This document shows positions 15,739 to 28,634 of a DNA stretch of 64,000 nt, piece by piece. The first letter of the stretch is position 1. Every line of letters starts with the position of its first letter. Location of the stretch: positions 1-64,000 of the forward strand of contig WIXG01000394.1 of NCBI GenBank assembly GCA_009869945.1, given 5' to 3'. A program made the position numbers and the translations under genes. The stretch comes from Mesaphorura yosii. Lineage: Eukaryota; Arthropoda; Collembola; Poduromorpha; Tullbergiidae. Below the pieces are notes generated by a model. The model did no database searches, was not told the DNA's origin, and saw only the letters and a program-made list of their open reading frames with translations.

Positions 15739-15889
15739 AGTCGCACGAGAATTCCTAGAGTTCCAAGATTCCGAGTTGAATACATAGAACCGTTCGACCG
15801 TTCCCTCTTGTCCGTCATCGTCTTTTCTCCTCGAACTCCTTGACTCAAGACACCGTCGCCCGTCATCCCATCAAATCTGTTTTCCTGTG

Positions 15890-18800
15890 ATGAATATGAA
15901 TGGCGAGCTATCCAACTCGCCACCAGCTACAATAGCGGATCTCAAGGCTCATAATCATAATCTCAGCAAGCTCATCTCTACTTCGTGTTCGAGCTCGAGC
16001 CATCTCACAAATCCTCCCGGATATCGCCCTGCATACGGAATGTCTTCCACGTCTCCCACGTCGTCCTCGGGACTGGTAACACCGTCAGGAAGTTGCACGA
16101 CGCCCGTAACACCGATGGGAAATGGATTCTTGTTTCCGCCGACAGCGGGAGTACCACCGCCAGGACTTGCTGGGCTCCACGGCGGAATTCCCGGAACCCT
16201 GCCAGGCACCAGTGGAAATGCGTCCACTGCTGGCTCGTACCATGGCGGCGGAATTGCAGGGCTTCCTGGCTTCCCTCACCCACAACACTCCCACCACTCC
16301 TCACCGTACCTCTTGCCTGGTGGTCCGCAACCTAGCCCAATGGCCACAACTGGAGAATTAAAGCAACATGCGGATTTCTTGTCTCGTCTGCTAGCCGCTA
16401 CTCCTTCGTACTTCAATGAAGCAGCAGCACTGGGTATGGTTGGTGCTGGCGGTGGAAATCAACCGCCTCCAGGATTCTTCTCCGACTGGCTACGCAGGCT
16501 GGTGTCTAAACCTGGTTCTGGCGGTGGGTCGTCTTCATCGTCGGGCCCAGTACCAATTCCTCCGCCGAGTCCCTCAAGTAAAGGAAACTCATCAGGCGCG
16601 ACAAACCGACGAAGTAGCAGCTCATCTCTGAAGTCCAATTTATCTTCCTCCTCGCTTTCAAAAGGAGGAACGAACACGAACGGGTCGCCACCATACGACA
16701 TGTACTCGTCGTCAGGCTTACACTCGCATATGCCGCAAGCCATGTCACAATCAAAGCCAATGACAAAGCCCCCGCAACAGCAGCCGGAAGGAGCCAAGCG
16801 TAGGAAGCGTGTATCCCGAGTCACCGATCATTATCCCGTAAGTGAACAACTGAGCAACTGGGCGTAATTAACACTAATTAAGATTACATGGACCATGGCC
16901 ACTAATACGCAGAATAACATATGATTTTAATGAAGCCCACAAGTTTATTTACCAATTACGAAGCCCATTCTGCAATTCCAGGCATTGGTTATGACGCGCA
17001 TCATATCAGGTTATTCACCATCGACCGAAAGTTCTGACTTGTCATGCCCTTCTCTCTCATTAAAATCAGAAATGGTTCGTGAGCCATGACTGCACGGTCT
17101 GACAAATAATCAGAAGCAAACTGCGCCGCAGTCAGTCCCGCTGCGATGCGAGCCTGTATTTCTGCTAATTTGATTTCTATTCGATTAAACTCATTCCTAA
17201 TTGGAGGGAAATACATTAATAGTACTCGTGTCATCGCCATCGCCACGACATGCCATGATTGCCTTAGTTCCGAGAAGAGTTCTGCCGCTATAATTCCATA
17301 GTTAATAATATCAGACGAGTCGCGACTCACCGCAGAGCAGAGAGCGAGAGCAGCCGGAGGAGTCGCGTCTTGAAGCAGAAGCTCCGATCGATAAATGAAT
17401 GTGACTTTTTGACAAAATATTTTTTGTATTAGCGCTGATGATGGGTCTAATAATAATATAAACCAATTTATGAACGCACATCTCCATAGGGGTTCGACAT
17501 CGTCGCTCCGGTGCGCCAGTCTATTAGGCGAGTTAGTACATATTTGTCGTCTCTCATTAAATCTTCAACGCTAGTCATGAGTCAACGAAATGGAAGTTAT
17601 CCTAATCATGAAGGAGTAGAGTTCAGCACAATTACGCCTATGGTTGATGCCTGCCTTTTTCTTGTCTGTCTGGCGCGTGGAGTATTATTTATACTTTATA
17701 CGCCCCTTGTATCTTCGCAAATCAATAACTTCTTCAGAATTTTCTCGTATGGACATCGTGCCTCATGAAAGGCAGGGGCTGGTGTCCATTATGAACGCGG
17801 AGAAGAAGAATACGTCGTGGGTCCGTCCGTTCTGGCATTGTTTGCTGGTGTATGTCTCCCTTGACATTATATGCCAGCATGTCAGACGTTCTCCGACACC
17901 CGTCATCCATACATCCATATTTCAGATTTATGCTTTTAGAGACAGGCATTGCATTGCAGAGTATGGCAGGTGCACTATGGGACAGGGTAAGGTAAAAATG
18001 GAATAAATTCAAATTGGTGAAAAAACCACTTCTAAAATTTGGTGAGGATTTTTCTCCAAAATATTGATTTTGCCGGCCGCGTGAACCTTGAATGCACAAC
18101 TAAACTCATAAGTCTTGATTGCAGCAGTGAAAATCGTTCAGTATTTTATGTAAATGAGCTGACAAGTTCTGAAATGTGTCGTCAACTGACAAAATAACCA
18201 TTAAGCATAAAAGCAGTTACAATATAAGGTTACAATATATACAACAACTTCGTTCATTTCGCCTGTTCCTTCAATTTTCTCCCATGCCGTGTAATTCTGA
18301 CAATTACCAGTGACCAACAACTTGTTCAAGTAATTGATCATGTCGACCATCTACGGCTCACCGAAAGAGTTCAACTGTGCAACTCAAGACTTCGAAACCT
18401 GGCTGTAGAACTTTGAGACGTTCCTAGTTTCCAACGGACTCGACAAGAGCAAAGATGAAACCAAGGAGCTCGCATTGCTCCACAACACCCTGGGCCTCCC
18501 AACGTTTGGACTCCTCAAGGATTTGGTGTCACCAAAGTGACCATCATCTCATTTGCTCGTACAGTGGAAGTGCTAACTAGCCACTTTAAGCGTGCCCGAA
18601 GGCCAAATAGAAACGTATCAAGTTTGCCAATCGCAAGCAACGCCAAGGCGAGACAATTGCAGAATTGGTCGCCGATCTTAGGAAGATGACAGAAGCCTGC
18701 AAATTAGGTCGAAACCTTGACGAGAGACTGTGTGTCGGTCTGCTCAGCGAGTCAATTCAGCGCAAGATACTGACTGAAGATGACGTGCGTGCTAGCGAGA

Positions 18801-21800
18801 GTTGTGCAAACCGCTACAGCAGCAGAAACAGCCCAAGCCAGCAGCAGCTCTCTTCGGAACAGGTCAACTCCACTCGCTACCGGAAATCCAGTCAACAACA
18901 GCAGAAGCCTGTGCCTGGATAAGGTCTGAGTAATCAGCCTGCATCATCACAACCACAACAGCAGCAGAGGAAATCCTGCCAAAACTGTGGCTCGCAGCAA
19001 CATTCTTCGTCGAAGGAGTGCCCTCGCAGGAACACGGAGTGCTACAATTGTGGGAAACGAGGACACTTCTCGAAATTCTGCCGGAGAAAGAAGAGTGCAT
19101 CAGCCCCGCTCACAAGTGAAGGATCTCAACTTCGACTCTTTAGTGGTACAGAAGGTGAACCAGATTCCAGTTCGTCAACTCATGATCACAGTCAGCATCA
19201 GCGTCAACAAAGTCCGTAGAGTGGGCGTATTTACTTTAGTATTACTTTTACTGTATTCTCATACTTTTGTAAGTAAGTTCATTTCTAGCTATCTTCCAGC
19301 AAAGACGTGCAAGTCAGAACCGCAGCTACTGTGTCCTTATTGTCCGAAGACATAACAGCAGGGGAATAAGTTCCAAGTAATCAACTGCCAGCTAAATTTT
19401 GTAAGGGCCCGCTCAGCATGAACGAGTCTTGTCTAATTCGGCACTGTCACCATCAGCAAAGTGACGCTCAAGGTTGACACATTTCTCAGCGAAGCGTAGC
19501 CAATAAATTTAGTTACTTCGATCAATTTGGGAGCATAACATCGGAGACAAGAGTGAAACATATCTAACGCATAAACTTCGCAGGATGAAGAGTTTGACCT
19601 TCCTCGGGCAGCATTGCACAAAGTCTAAAGTTTAAGCTTGGAACCCCGAATTGTCAAGCGGGCAATCTCAAAGCGACAGCCGCGGTCGCTGTTACGATGA
19701 CTTTCTTCAGACAAGGCGGAAAGATGAATGTGGAGAAAGTCAAGGGGCGTAAGACGTGGACGAAGGAGGATGAATGGGCTCTGCACGATGTGTCACTTAG
19801 AGCTTCACCGACCATAAATTATGAATGAACTCGGGAGAGAATACAAAAACAGGGGAGTCGTGGCATAGGATAGGGTTCACCGTTGACAACAATTGAATCC
19901 CTTGTGGTTATTTAGCAAATTGCAAATTCGCAGTGAGCTTCGCGCTGGCTGACCACCACTGAACGTGACTGTTTGTTATCATTTCAGAAAAAGGACGCGG
20001 ACAAGTACCGGAAACAATCTCGGAGTCCTTCGACGTCTCCATTGGTCAACCTGAATCAGCAGCAGTCGCAATCCTCTCATCACCCAATGTCATCAGCATT
20101 AACCACACCGTCATCATCAACAGCGACAACAACCTCGCCGTCTTCGTCGTCCAGCGCGGCGGCCGCGGCGGCAGCAGCAGCCGCAGCATCGCTGAACCCG
20201 TTCACGCATCCATTCTGGCTGTTTCCACCTTTCCTTCCAAACCCTTACCTGAATCCCATGAACCTTAATTACGGAGCTCCTCCGTCTTCGTTGGGTGGTG
20301 GGACGCAGAACAGAAGTGTGTTATCGCCGCAGCCTCCGTCGCTGTCCTCGGCTCTCTTCGGAACTGGCGGAACAAATTCTCCTGGACCAGCGTCCGGACT
20401 TCCTCACCTTCCGCTACCACCATCATTTCTCACACCCGGACTTGGACTCGGCGGACTGGACACCAATTTACTCTCAGCGCTACACTCGCGCTCCTCACTC
20501 GACAATCAGCCGTCAGCGTCAACTTCACAGTACGGTCAATCGTCACCGTATTTGCCTGCCCTTGATTTAAACAATGCAAAGGAGAGAGAGCAGGGCAAAG
20601 GCACGACTTCGAAAGGCAAACAAAGCGCAACTCCACCAAAGCCAAAGAAAGCCAAACGTGAACCGTCGGCTTTATCGTCAGTGTGTGGCAGCAACAATCA
20701 ATCACAAATGAGCAATAGTAAGAAAGCATTTTCTAGTTTCTCAATCTCGAGATTAACATCACCATCACCGTCGCCGTCAAGCAGTTCCAGTACAGGAAGC
20801 CGTGGCAGTAGCCAGAAAATATACACTGGATTCCCGGAGCGTGTGACAAAGAGTCCACCACAGACACCAGGCACAAGCAAATATGCCCCTGGCGACCACG
20901 CGAAACTGTTCAACGAAACGTACGGATTCGGTCCAGGATCATTAGGACTCAATGCGAAATTCAATCTGTACAGTGCAATGGCCGGTCGAGGCGGAGAACC
21001 GCTGGATTTGTACCACAGCTACAACAATGCTTACAATAATCACGCCGCAGCGATGATGATGCTGAACAAATCAAAGCTGTTGCTGAGTACGCCAGCTGGC
21101 GGAAGTGCTTCCAGCGAGAAGCTGTACGACCAACTCACAAGCAGCATGAAGGAATCAGGAGGAAAATCAAGCCCAACACCTTCAACAAGTGCTGCTGCTG
21201 CCGCCGCCGCAAGCAATAACAGCAACAATGGACTCTGTGTTGATTTAAGAGTCTCGGGCCGGATTTGGGAAAAGAAGGGCAGTTGCAGCAGTAACAGCAG
21301 AAACAGTTCGCCTCTTCTGGACATTCTTGCTCCGCCGTCATCTTCAGCCTCATCGCACGCAACTGTGAGCCCGCGTTCTCGCACAACCCCCACGACTGGG
21401 AGCAGATCCAGTCCGTCGAAGGCAGGGAACGCGCAGGGCTCGTCAAAGGCGGTATCAGCGTTCCATGACCCATCCGAGTTGGGTACCGTCGCTAATCCAA
21501 GCATTAAATCTTCATCTGTTGCTTCAGCGTCATCATCAACCACGTCGTCAACGGTTTCGTGTGGAATGGGTGATAGTTCATCGTCGTCAAAGAGAAAACG
21601 AAGAAAAATTGACCCCGTGCAGGTGCCACAGATCCCGGCGAAGGAGGAAGTTGTGGACGAAGACGAGGACATTGAAGCAGATCGCATCATTGACGACGAT
21701 GACGATTTTGCAGAGCAAGATCACGGCATTATAATGAATCCTCGCAATATTGATTACCATCACCACCATCACGAGCCGCTTTCCCTGTCCTCGTCGTCTT

Positions 21801-23542
21801 ACCTCTCAACCACATATGTGCTCAGGCATTTAAAAGAGATTTATAGCAGAGTCAGAAAAAGTACGCCAAACTCTTGCCCGTCTCCTTCCTCCTCAACCTC
21901 AACTTTGCCACTTTCTCCGTGCAAATCGCTGCCCGTCTCCAGCACGCCGATTTCCGACGAGACTCTTGCGTTGTCAACTTCCATCATAACTGGAAATGTT
22001 GCAAATACAAAAAATATGACAACTGAGTCAACAACAGCGGGCATGGCAATCTGTTCCTCGCCAAGTGCAGTCGTCGGCAGTCCCGTGTCTCAGCCCGCCG
22101 CCTGTGCTGCGTCTTCTTCATCGATCAATATCACTTGTACCACTCCAACAACTGCTAATACATCAAGCACAGCCAGCAGCAGTAACAATATGGAACATCT
22201 TCATCATCATTCTTCTTCTCCTCAACCTCAACCCAGCAAATACACTCACAAGCAGCAGCAGCAGACAGCTCAACTCCTCAATTTGTCGTTTTCTCCGAAT
22301 GCCACTGCGATGACACTCACGGGGACCTCAACGACGAGTACGAATGCGGTTGCCGAAATTACGAGTAAAAGTTTAAGTAATAGCAGTAGCAATGATATGG
22401 AAAGCAGCAGATGCAGCGGCGGCAGCAGGATGACAATTCCGGAGCCAGAAGAGAAAGCAGCGTCGACTTCCGCATTGAATGCAAATGCGAGCACGGTGAA
22501 CGTTCCCTCTCCGCTCGCGCTCGCACTCACAGACACGAGCATGAAGAGGGAACACGAGACTGACACGAGCGAGGTTTGCGAAAGCAAAAAGTGTGACCGT
22601 AAAGGAGATGACGATGATGATCCTGCGATGGCGAGCGAGAATGACAGCGACGAAGATGCTGACAATCAACATTGGAAGAAGACGATTAATTATTCTATTG
22701 CCAAAACTTCATCGATAAAGGCTAACGACAATGAAGACCACTCGAGTACAAGTCCGTCTAGTTCGAGTCCTGATGACTGCACTTCGAGCTCTTCTAGCGA
22801 CGACATGTCGAGCAAACCAATGTCCAAAAAGAATAAGAGGAAAAAGCGGTTGAAGAAGCAAGAAAAGCTCAGGAGGAAGAAGCTGATTAGCTCACTGGAG
22901 CAGGATTTGGAAAAAGATTCACGTGATACCGTGAGTTCTGCAGGTGTTACGACCTGGACATCTCCAACAAAGGCGTCTGCAGTGCCGCTGTCACCTAGCA
23001 CAAAAGTCCAGCTAAAAATCCCGAGCTTGTCGTTTCCTAAACTGAACAGCAGTGCGAGTGCAAAATTCAGTGCAGGTGAAGGCAAAGATGATAAGGACAG
23101 CAGCCCGGTGACCGGTGAGCTGGACAGAGTTGGAGTCGCTTCGAATATTTTCACCGACTCTCTCGACACAAGTGGCAAAGAATTGTTCATTACAAAATTG
23201 AAAAACAACAACAATACGATAACTGGCACGAGTAAGGTAAAGAAGTCGAAACCGATAAACCGACAATCAGTTAGCAAGTCCACGAGTAGTTCTAACGCCC
23301 GAACTTCTTCGCCCAAGGTGATTTCGGCCGACGATGAAGATGCAGTTAATGACGACGGCAGTGATAACCCCGATGACAATGCAGGGAAAAGACTTATGGC
23401 AACCATTACGAAGAAAAAGAAACGAAATTGTGCGTCTGGCTCCACGTTTGTATACAAAAGCGGAATCTCTGGTTTCAATGAACATGACGGTGGTAGTGAT
23501 GATGATGATGAAGGAGAAGCGGAGGAACTTCACTCAGTTTAG
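15890..23542 (+). CDS. Serine-rich low-complexity nuclear-type protein (two coding exons, 1500 aa, unrecognised)
   Basis: Coding exons are 15890-16837 and 19988-23542. The donor is CCC|GTAAGT and the acceptor TTTCAG|AAA, both in phase 0. The start is the ATG at 15890; the GTG just before it is unlikely in a nuclear gene. The protein is mostly Ser/Thr/Pro/Asn-rich disorder, with a poly-Ala run near residue 380 and His and Asp/Glu runs. A basic segment at the exon junction (GAKRRKRV...) and a second one late in the protein (KKNKRKKRLKKQEK) look like nuclear localisation signals. More structured stretches with hydrophobic and aromatic residues are near residues 160-205, 390-425 and 620-675. No DNA-binding, MBD, BAH or PHD domain is visible. 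A chromatin or transcription cofactor is plausible, possibly with N-terminal-region resemblance to BAZ2/toutatis-type proteins, but I cannot establish this and leave it unnamed. Confidence 0.8.
16838..19987 (+). other. Intron of the serine-rich gene
   Basis: This 3.15 kb intron has matching phase-0 borders. It carries a decayed retrotransposon gag fragment (listed separately) in its second half. An open frame of about 109 codons lies on the minus strand at 17001-17330; it matches nothing I know and lacks flanking gene structure. Confidence 0.75.
18340..19375 (+). mobile_element. Decayed gag fragment of an LTR retrotransposon (Ty3/Gypsy-like)
   Basis: From the ATG at 18340 the translation reads like a gag N-terminus (DFETWL, then NFETFLVSNGLDKSKDET, then LALLHNTLG), but TAG interrupts it at codon 23 and TGA follows about 45 codons later. 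After a frame change it continues from about 18665 (ELVADLRKMTEACKLG...) across another stop at 18920. It ends in two CCHC zinc knuckles, CX2CX4HX5C at about 18977 and CYNCGKRGHFSKFC at about 19040. The paired knuckles with CPRRNTEC between them resemble Mag/K02A2.6-type Gypsy elements. No reverse transcriptase, integrase or LTRs are evident. It is an inactive relic inside a host intron, in sense orientation with the gene. Confidence 0.75.
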
Positions 23543-24383
23543 GAATTTAAAATTTATATCAATTGTGAATTATGCACAGTAATGAACGTCGTACAGTAGA
23601 ATTAGGAAATATAATTCTACGAGTATTTGTATCATCACGGTCTCAGGTTGGCCAATTTAACTTAATCTCATCGTTCGTGATCTCAATAATATTTCATTAC
23701 TCAAACCTTTCGAAACCTCCAACAGAACTTGTAATCTGTGTGTATGTAATGTAATCTAGTCTTGCTGAATCTTCAATACAACAATTGTAGGCATTAAGCT
23801 CACAATTCTCTAATCATGCTGCTATTTACATATTTCTAATCCTCTTTGAAGCCTAGCGAAGCAAACTTTCCCCAGGAAGGAATTATCGCTAGCATTAGCA
23901 GGCAAGAAATCGTAGGCTAATGAGCTAGTCAGTTATCATCATCCGTGTGTAAGTGCGTAAGTTACTTTATATTTGGTGTGTATGCTCCAATATTCCACAA
24001 CCACCCAATCATGATGTCTCACATTCTCAACGTAAATTAGTCAAATTACTTTAGTCATATAAGATCAATATTTGTGATAACTGTACTGGATATTCTTAAA
24101 CAAAATGTACAATTCGTACAGCGATTTATGCGATTTATCGTTAACGTAAGACATATTTCGGATATTCTGCTCCTAAGAACCTCATTAAGTAATCATTCCA
24201 ATTTTCAGTGATTTTAACACTTGTATTCTAAAACTTGTGAAATAAAATCCATATGCGTAATTTTGCGAATGAAAATCGTCGAATGGGATCCGTTTATTTC
24301 AGGGTTTCAACTTAGATTCAAGGTTATGATTTTGAATTTAACAATTTAAATATGTTCCAATCCAGCCGGTGGAATGCGAAGAT
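23543..24383. other. Convergent 3'UTRs
   Basis: AT-rich, no protein-like frames. AATAAA on the plus strand at 24241-24246 fits the end of the serine-rich gene. AATAAA on the minus strand (TTTATT at 24293-24298) fits the small secreted-peptide gene, so the two transcripts probably meet or overlap here. Confidence 0.6.
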
Positions 24384-24716
24384 CTAAACACACTTGCCTT
24401 CGCTTGGAATCTGTCTAGGTTGATTTACGCATTTCAGGCCAGCACAGCACTCAACCACCTGGAATGAGAATTGCTTCGGGTTGGTCAGGCAGTTGGGGTA
24501 GTTTTCCTTGAAGCACCGATTGTCCTTGTCGAACTAAAATAACAGACTTTTTCAGTAATAGTCCTCGATTAAAAGAGATATGATAAGACGTATGAAATGA
24601 CTTACCATCCATTCATTTCCTGCAAGAAGATAGTCCGGAGTGCGAGCAGCAGTTGTTGAAGAGATCAGGTGCAGGCACAGGACCATTCCAAACAGGAACA
24701 AGATTTCCACTCTCAT
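24384..24716 (-). CDS. Small secreted six-cysteine peptide, knottin-like framework (two exons, 86 aa)
   Basis: Exon 1 is 24606-24716 and exon 2 is 24384-24533, separated by a 72-bp intron with donor ATG|GTAAGT and acceptor TTTTAG|TTC, both phase 0. The product starts with a typical signal peptide: MRVE, then a hydrophobic core (ILFLFGMVLCLHLI), with small residues near 22-24 as a likely cleavage site. The mature part has six cysteines at residues 44, 52, 66, 67, 71 and 85, giving C-x7-C-x13-CC-x3-C-x13-C. The C-C-CC-C-C order is that of inhibitor cystine knot peptides. Such folds serve as antimicrobials, protease inhibitors, neuropeptide-like factors or toxins; nothing here tells which. Each exon is too short to be called alone. 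An AATAAA follows on the minus strand. Confidence 0.72.
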
Positions 24717-26316
24717 GATGACTTGGTGATTGATGTGCGTGTGTGTTTCGTCGACGAGGTGCTGTATTTCAACTGAGGAGTAATGCGCACAATTAGTGTG
24801 TACTTAAACGACTCTTTCCAGCAATTATCTCAATCCTAACTAATAGCCTAGTAGCAGAGATTTTAATTGCTTGAGGCGATGTTAAACCGCGTACACAACC
24901 TACCGCAATTGAAATACAGCTTACTGCTTACAGTTCTTGTCAGTAAGAACGTGTTTTCGTTGCACTGATACACGTGATAGCTATAAACAATCCACTTCAG
25001 GCTAGTTAATGTTATTGATGGCTTGACTAATTAGCTTGCATCAGTAATTAAATTAGCTATGACAAAAGGATATGAAATTAAACAGGCGATCTGTGTCAAT
25101 TGGAAATTGAGCCGCAGTTAATTTATACGAATGTTCATGTGCCACAATGGTTGTAAATAAACTTGGAGCTTTTCAATTATTCGCATGCAACTTGGGTTTG
25201 CCTTTCATGAATTCAACCATTCCACATCCACCTGAATTTTAATCTTAGTTTTGTGGTCCTTAACCTTCCTCACAGGTTTTGGAAATAAAATTTCTGCCAG
25301 TTTGTCCAAACGCAATTTCCGTCGCCTGTTTGTCGTACTACCCATTACGCTCGCATTTGAAATGAGACAAAGCCAATAAAACGCAAAACAACGCACACGT
25401 GCATTTTTATGTGTCATAAATTTCGCCTACGACGCTTGGTGTAATCGAATTGATGAACAAATGGTGTCGGAAACTCTAAAACACGGAATATTGCCCGTAA
25501 AACATTAAAATACAGGTCTCTATAATGCAATGAAACCAGTCGCCTGACTCAAGCCAATGTGATTTGAGATTTTCCAATAACTTTATGAAATATCAAAATT
25601 AAGTACCTGCGACTGGAATAAAAGTTTGATGCTAGCGTTTCGTATTCTGTCGTAACTCGTAAACAAAGGGGAGTTGCTCGTAAACTGCTTACATGTTCAG
25701 AAACACCGAGTACGGAATTCTTTTAAAGGTTCTCACATTTCAAAGCACAGACATCATCGCATCGTAATCACACGAGAAGAAAAACGAGTCAAATTTTACG
25801 AGGAACGAGATGAAATTTTTTTTATTAATGCTACAAATTGTAATATGAGTATCTTCAAAATTTTAATGTGCAATCCGTTTTTTAAAAAAGGTGTAGGAAT
25901 TTGAATTGCTTTCGTCCAATCTTATTCGAGGAGGAATTAGGCACTCAGCCTTCTTCAAAGGTTGTTTACCACTTTCTTCTTTATCATCCGTAAATCGACC
26001 GAACTTGAAAGAAATGGAAACGGACGCACCAAAAAAGTAATTTATCCAAGCGTTGAGATTTTTATTTACAAAACTTATCTTGACAAGACAGGCTAACAAG
26101 ACGAAGTCACTTATTTTTTAAGTTACAAGTGGTAGCGTTTCGCACCCAAGTAGAAGGCATTTAATTAAATGGTTAAATCTAGGTAATAGCAATATGAAAA
26201 AACTGGATCACCTCATGTATTTAGCTCCAAACGGTAAACAAGAAATAGTTACAAATTAATTATACATTTTCTGAAAAATGGAACAAACTGGTCCAATTGT
26301 TGGTCCAACCTGGTTC
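24717..26316. other. Intergenic region, nothing recognisable
   Basis: Upstream of the secreted-peptide gene and downstream of GKAP1. It is AT-rich, with only short non-conserved frames and no repeat or RNA gene that I can recognise. Confidence 0.5.
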
Positions 26317-28118
26317 TTAATTGTTCATCTCAGTGTGTGACTGGGTCCTCTTCCGTGCAAACTGCAGAAACCATAATTAACCAATGTAAAATAGTACAAG
26401 TATTTTGTAAGATATGAATTCGTAATCTTGATAACTGATAATTTACCTCTTGCTTTCGAAGATCTGCTGCAAGTTGGCTGCATTTGGATTTCTCTTGTTC
26501 CAGTTGTGAATGTAAAAGTGTCACTTGCTCGTTCAAGTCCACATTAAGTTGTGTGAGTTTTTCGTTTTCAATCACTAATTTGGCCTTCTCCTTCACTGAA
26601 AATGACACAGGAAACAAGGACATAGTGAACAAAAGATCAGAGGACTTAAGAGTTAAGAGTTGCACAAGATTTTTACACTGGCTATCCGAGAGAATTGAAC
26701 ACAGTTTCTTGAATTTAGCTTGGAGATCTTCTAATTTATGCTGTATATCAGTCTTGGTAGAAGTCAAATCAGCAATCTGCTGATCTTTCTCCAGCAACAA
26801 ATTTGTGTAGGCCAAAAGTTCGGTAGGATTAGTCGCTGCACATGGAATGCTGTTAAGACTTTGAGGTTTGGAATTATTGAGACGTTTCATCTCCGCGTCT
26901 TTCTTTCCCTTCACAAGAAAATCAAAATTCTCATGTTAGCGAACCTTCCTGCGGTTTAGTTCGAAGTAAATTTACTGCTGATAGTTGACATTACATAGAT
27001 ACCTTAGCTTGAGGAATAGGAACGGGAGACCTCGATTTGAGAATTGATCTCTCAATTTCCAGTCTTCTTTCTCGTTCTATTTCTAACTGACTTTCACGTC
27101 TGAACTGCTGCATTAGAGCAGCATCCTGATCCTGCTCCAAATTATTAGACGATTGTGCAAGTCCTGGCGGTGGCAGGATTGTCGCAAAGCCATTTAAACT
27201 CTTAGGCCAATCTGGATCTACAAGTCCCTTATCCTGAAGAATGAGTTGGAAGAAAAGTAACAATTATTCTAATGCGGCACCACGACCGTGTGGACTACAT
27301 GAGTATGACTGCACACTTACTGGACGACCAGCTCCTCCACACCCAATCATTTGGTTAAACTCGCTCAATGAAACCGCTGCAGGTTTGTTTTTTGTTTTTC
27401 GAGGCTTAGCCCCAGTCTTTGACTCGTCTTTTTGGTACTCCAGTTTGGACTGGATCAAGGCTGCTTCCAAATCAGACTCGAAAGAACCAGTCACAAACTG
27501 AAAGAAAAAAGGATCATAGGTCGAACATTTTACACAAAAAAAAATTCTAGTTTTTTAAATTTTTGTACCTCTTGATCACGTTTCTTCCAATCTTCCCATT
27601 GCTCTTCTTTCTTTTGGTCAGAAGTAGGTTTGCCTTTCTTAGATATCTTTTTGGTGGATTTTGTTTTTGTCTCGTTATCGTTGCATACAACCTCATCAGC
27701 TTCTGTCGCTGAAGACTCGCTAATTTCACGTGGTCCATCGGAATGTGGTTCATGGAAATTCACGTTTGTTGGAAGATTCTGGACATGTAACGTGTAATTT
27801 TTCAAGAAATTCAAGATAGTTTCGACGTTTAAGGCATTTATTTATTTTATTTACCTTATTTGCATCTCCTGTTTTATCATTTGCTGCAGGTTTTTTCTTC
27901 CCTTGGTCGGACACAGTGGTGTTCTTGTTTCCAGACTTATTATTTGCATTCTTGGGCTTATTTGACGATGATGATGTTCCGGTAGCCTTACTCTTCCAAC
28001 TACCAGTAGCCGAAGAAACACCTGCTGCAGCCGTCTTCTTTTTCTTCTTCTTTTCAAATGGATCAGCTGCATCATCGGTGAGAAACGAAAAGCGTGAAGT
28101 GGTTGTCGACAGAGCCAT
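26317..28118 (-). CDS. GKAP1: G kinase-anchoring protein 1 homolog (7 coding exons, 435 aa)
   Basis: Exons, 5' to 3' on the minus strand: 27855-28118, 27569-27778, 27321-27497, 27003-27233, 26677-26908, 26447-26595 and 26317-26361. Every border is GT..AG and all phases agree. The N-terminus (MALSTTTSRFSFL) matches the GKAP1 start and is followed by a Lys-rich low-complexity part. The family signatures then appear in order: EEQWEDWKKRDQE, FESDLEAALIQSKLEYQ, and a long C-terminal coiled coil with NEQVTLLHSQLEQEKSK, ending in a short basic tail. In mammals GKAP1 (GKAP42) is a Golgi-associated protein that binds cGMP-dependent protein kinase I alpha and insulin-pathway proteins. The protein is longer than the human form (366 aa), mainly through the disordered N-terminal part. 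A 5'UTR intron (28123-28219) lies just upstream of the ATG. Confidence 0.9.
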
Positions 28119-28634
28119 TTTCCTAAGGAATGAGAGAAGTTTAATATATCATCTGCGATAAACAATCTTGCCAATTGACTATTCTTGAGATTGCCAAAAT
28201 GAGTAAATGTAGGACTTACTTTGATGCTTCTCGGGTTAAGGGAGTAATTACTTAGAGTGCTGGAATGAAGCTTCGACGTGTCAATAAAACGAAGCTGCTT
28301 ATACCGAAACAAGCTGTTATTTTCTTGTGTCGTGGTTTAAAATTGGCCGAAGTGTGAGCGAACAGTGAAATCGGTTCTTTTGTTTTTGTATTTTGAGCCT
28401 CGTAGGGTCGTACACAACCTTCGTTAACTTGCACTTCACTTCGAAAAATGTAAATAAAGAGGACGGTCGGGATTCCTACACGAACACATATTGAATGAAT
28501 CACTTGGAGAAGTCACATGTTGGTGGATGGGCGAGCATGTGTGAATTTGAAACTTTTCGGTCTCCTCATCCACTGCGGCAGTGGTTTTTGCCTCTTCACT
28601 GGACCGACCGTTATGATCTGTTGAATTTGCAAGA
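28119..28634. promoter_or_regulatory. Divergent promoter region between GKAP1 and TACO1
   Basis: The start codons of GKAP1 (-) and TACO1 (+) are 516 bases apart, so a shared bidirectional promoter is likely. The GKAP1 side contains a probable 97-bp 5'UTR intron (28123-28219; donor GTAAGTCC, acceptor CCTTAG). No TATA box stands out. Confidence 0.6.

Noticed and set aside
17001-17330. Minus-strand open frame of about 109 codons in the serine-rich gene intron
   Set aside because: Composition is not clearly random, but there is no family resemblance, splice partner or promoter; likely chance.
15890-23542. Naming the serine-rich gene as BAZ2/toutatis or winged eye
   Set aside because: Only general similarity of low-complexity N-terminal sequence; no MBD, DDT, PHD, bromodomain or BAH domain is encoded before the stop.
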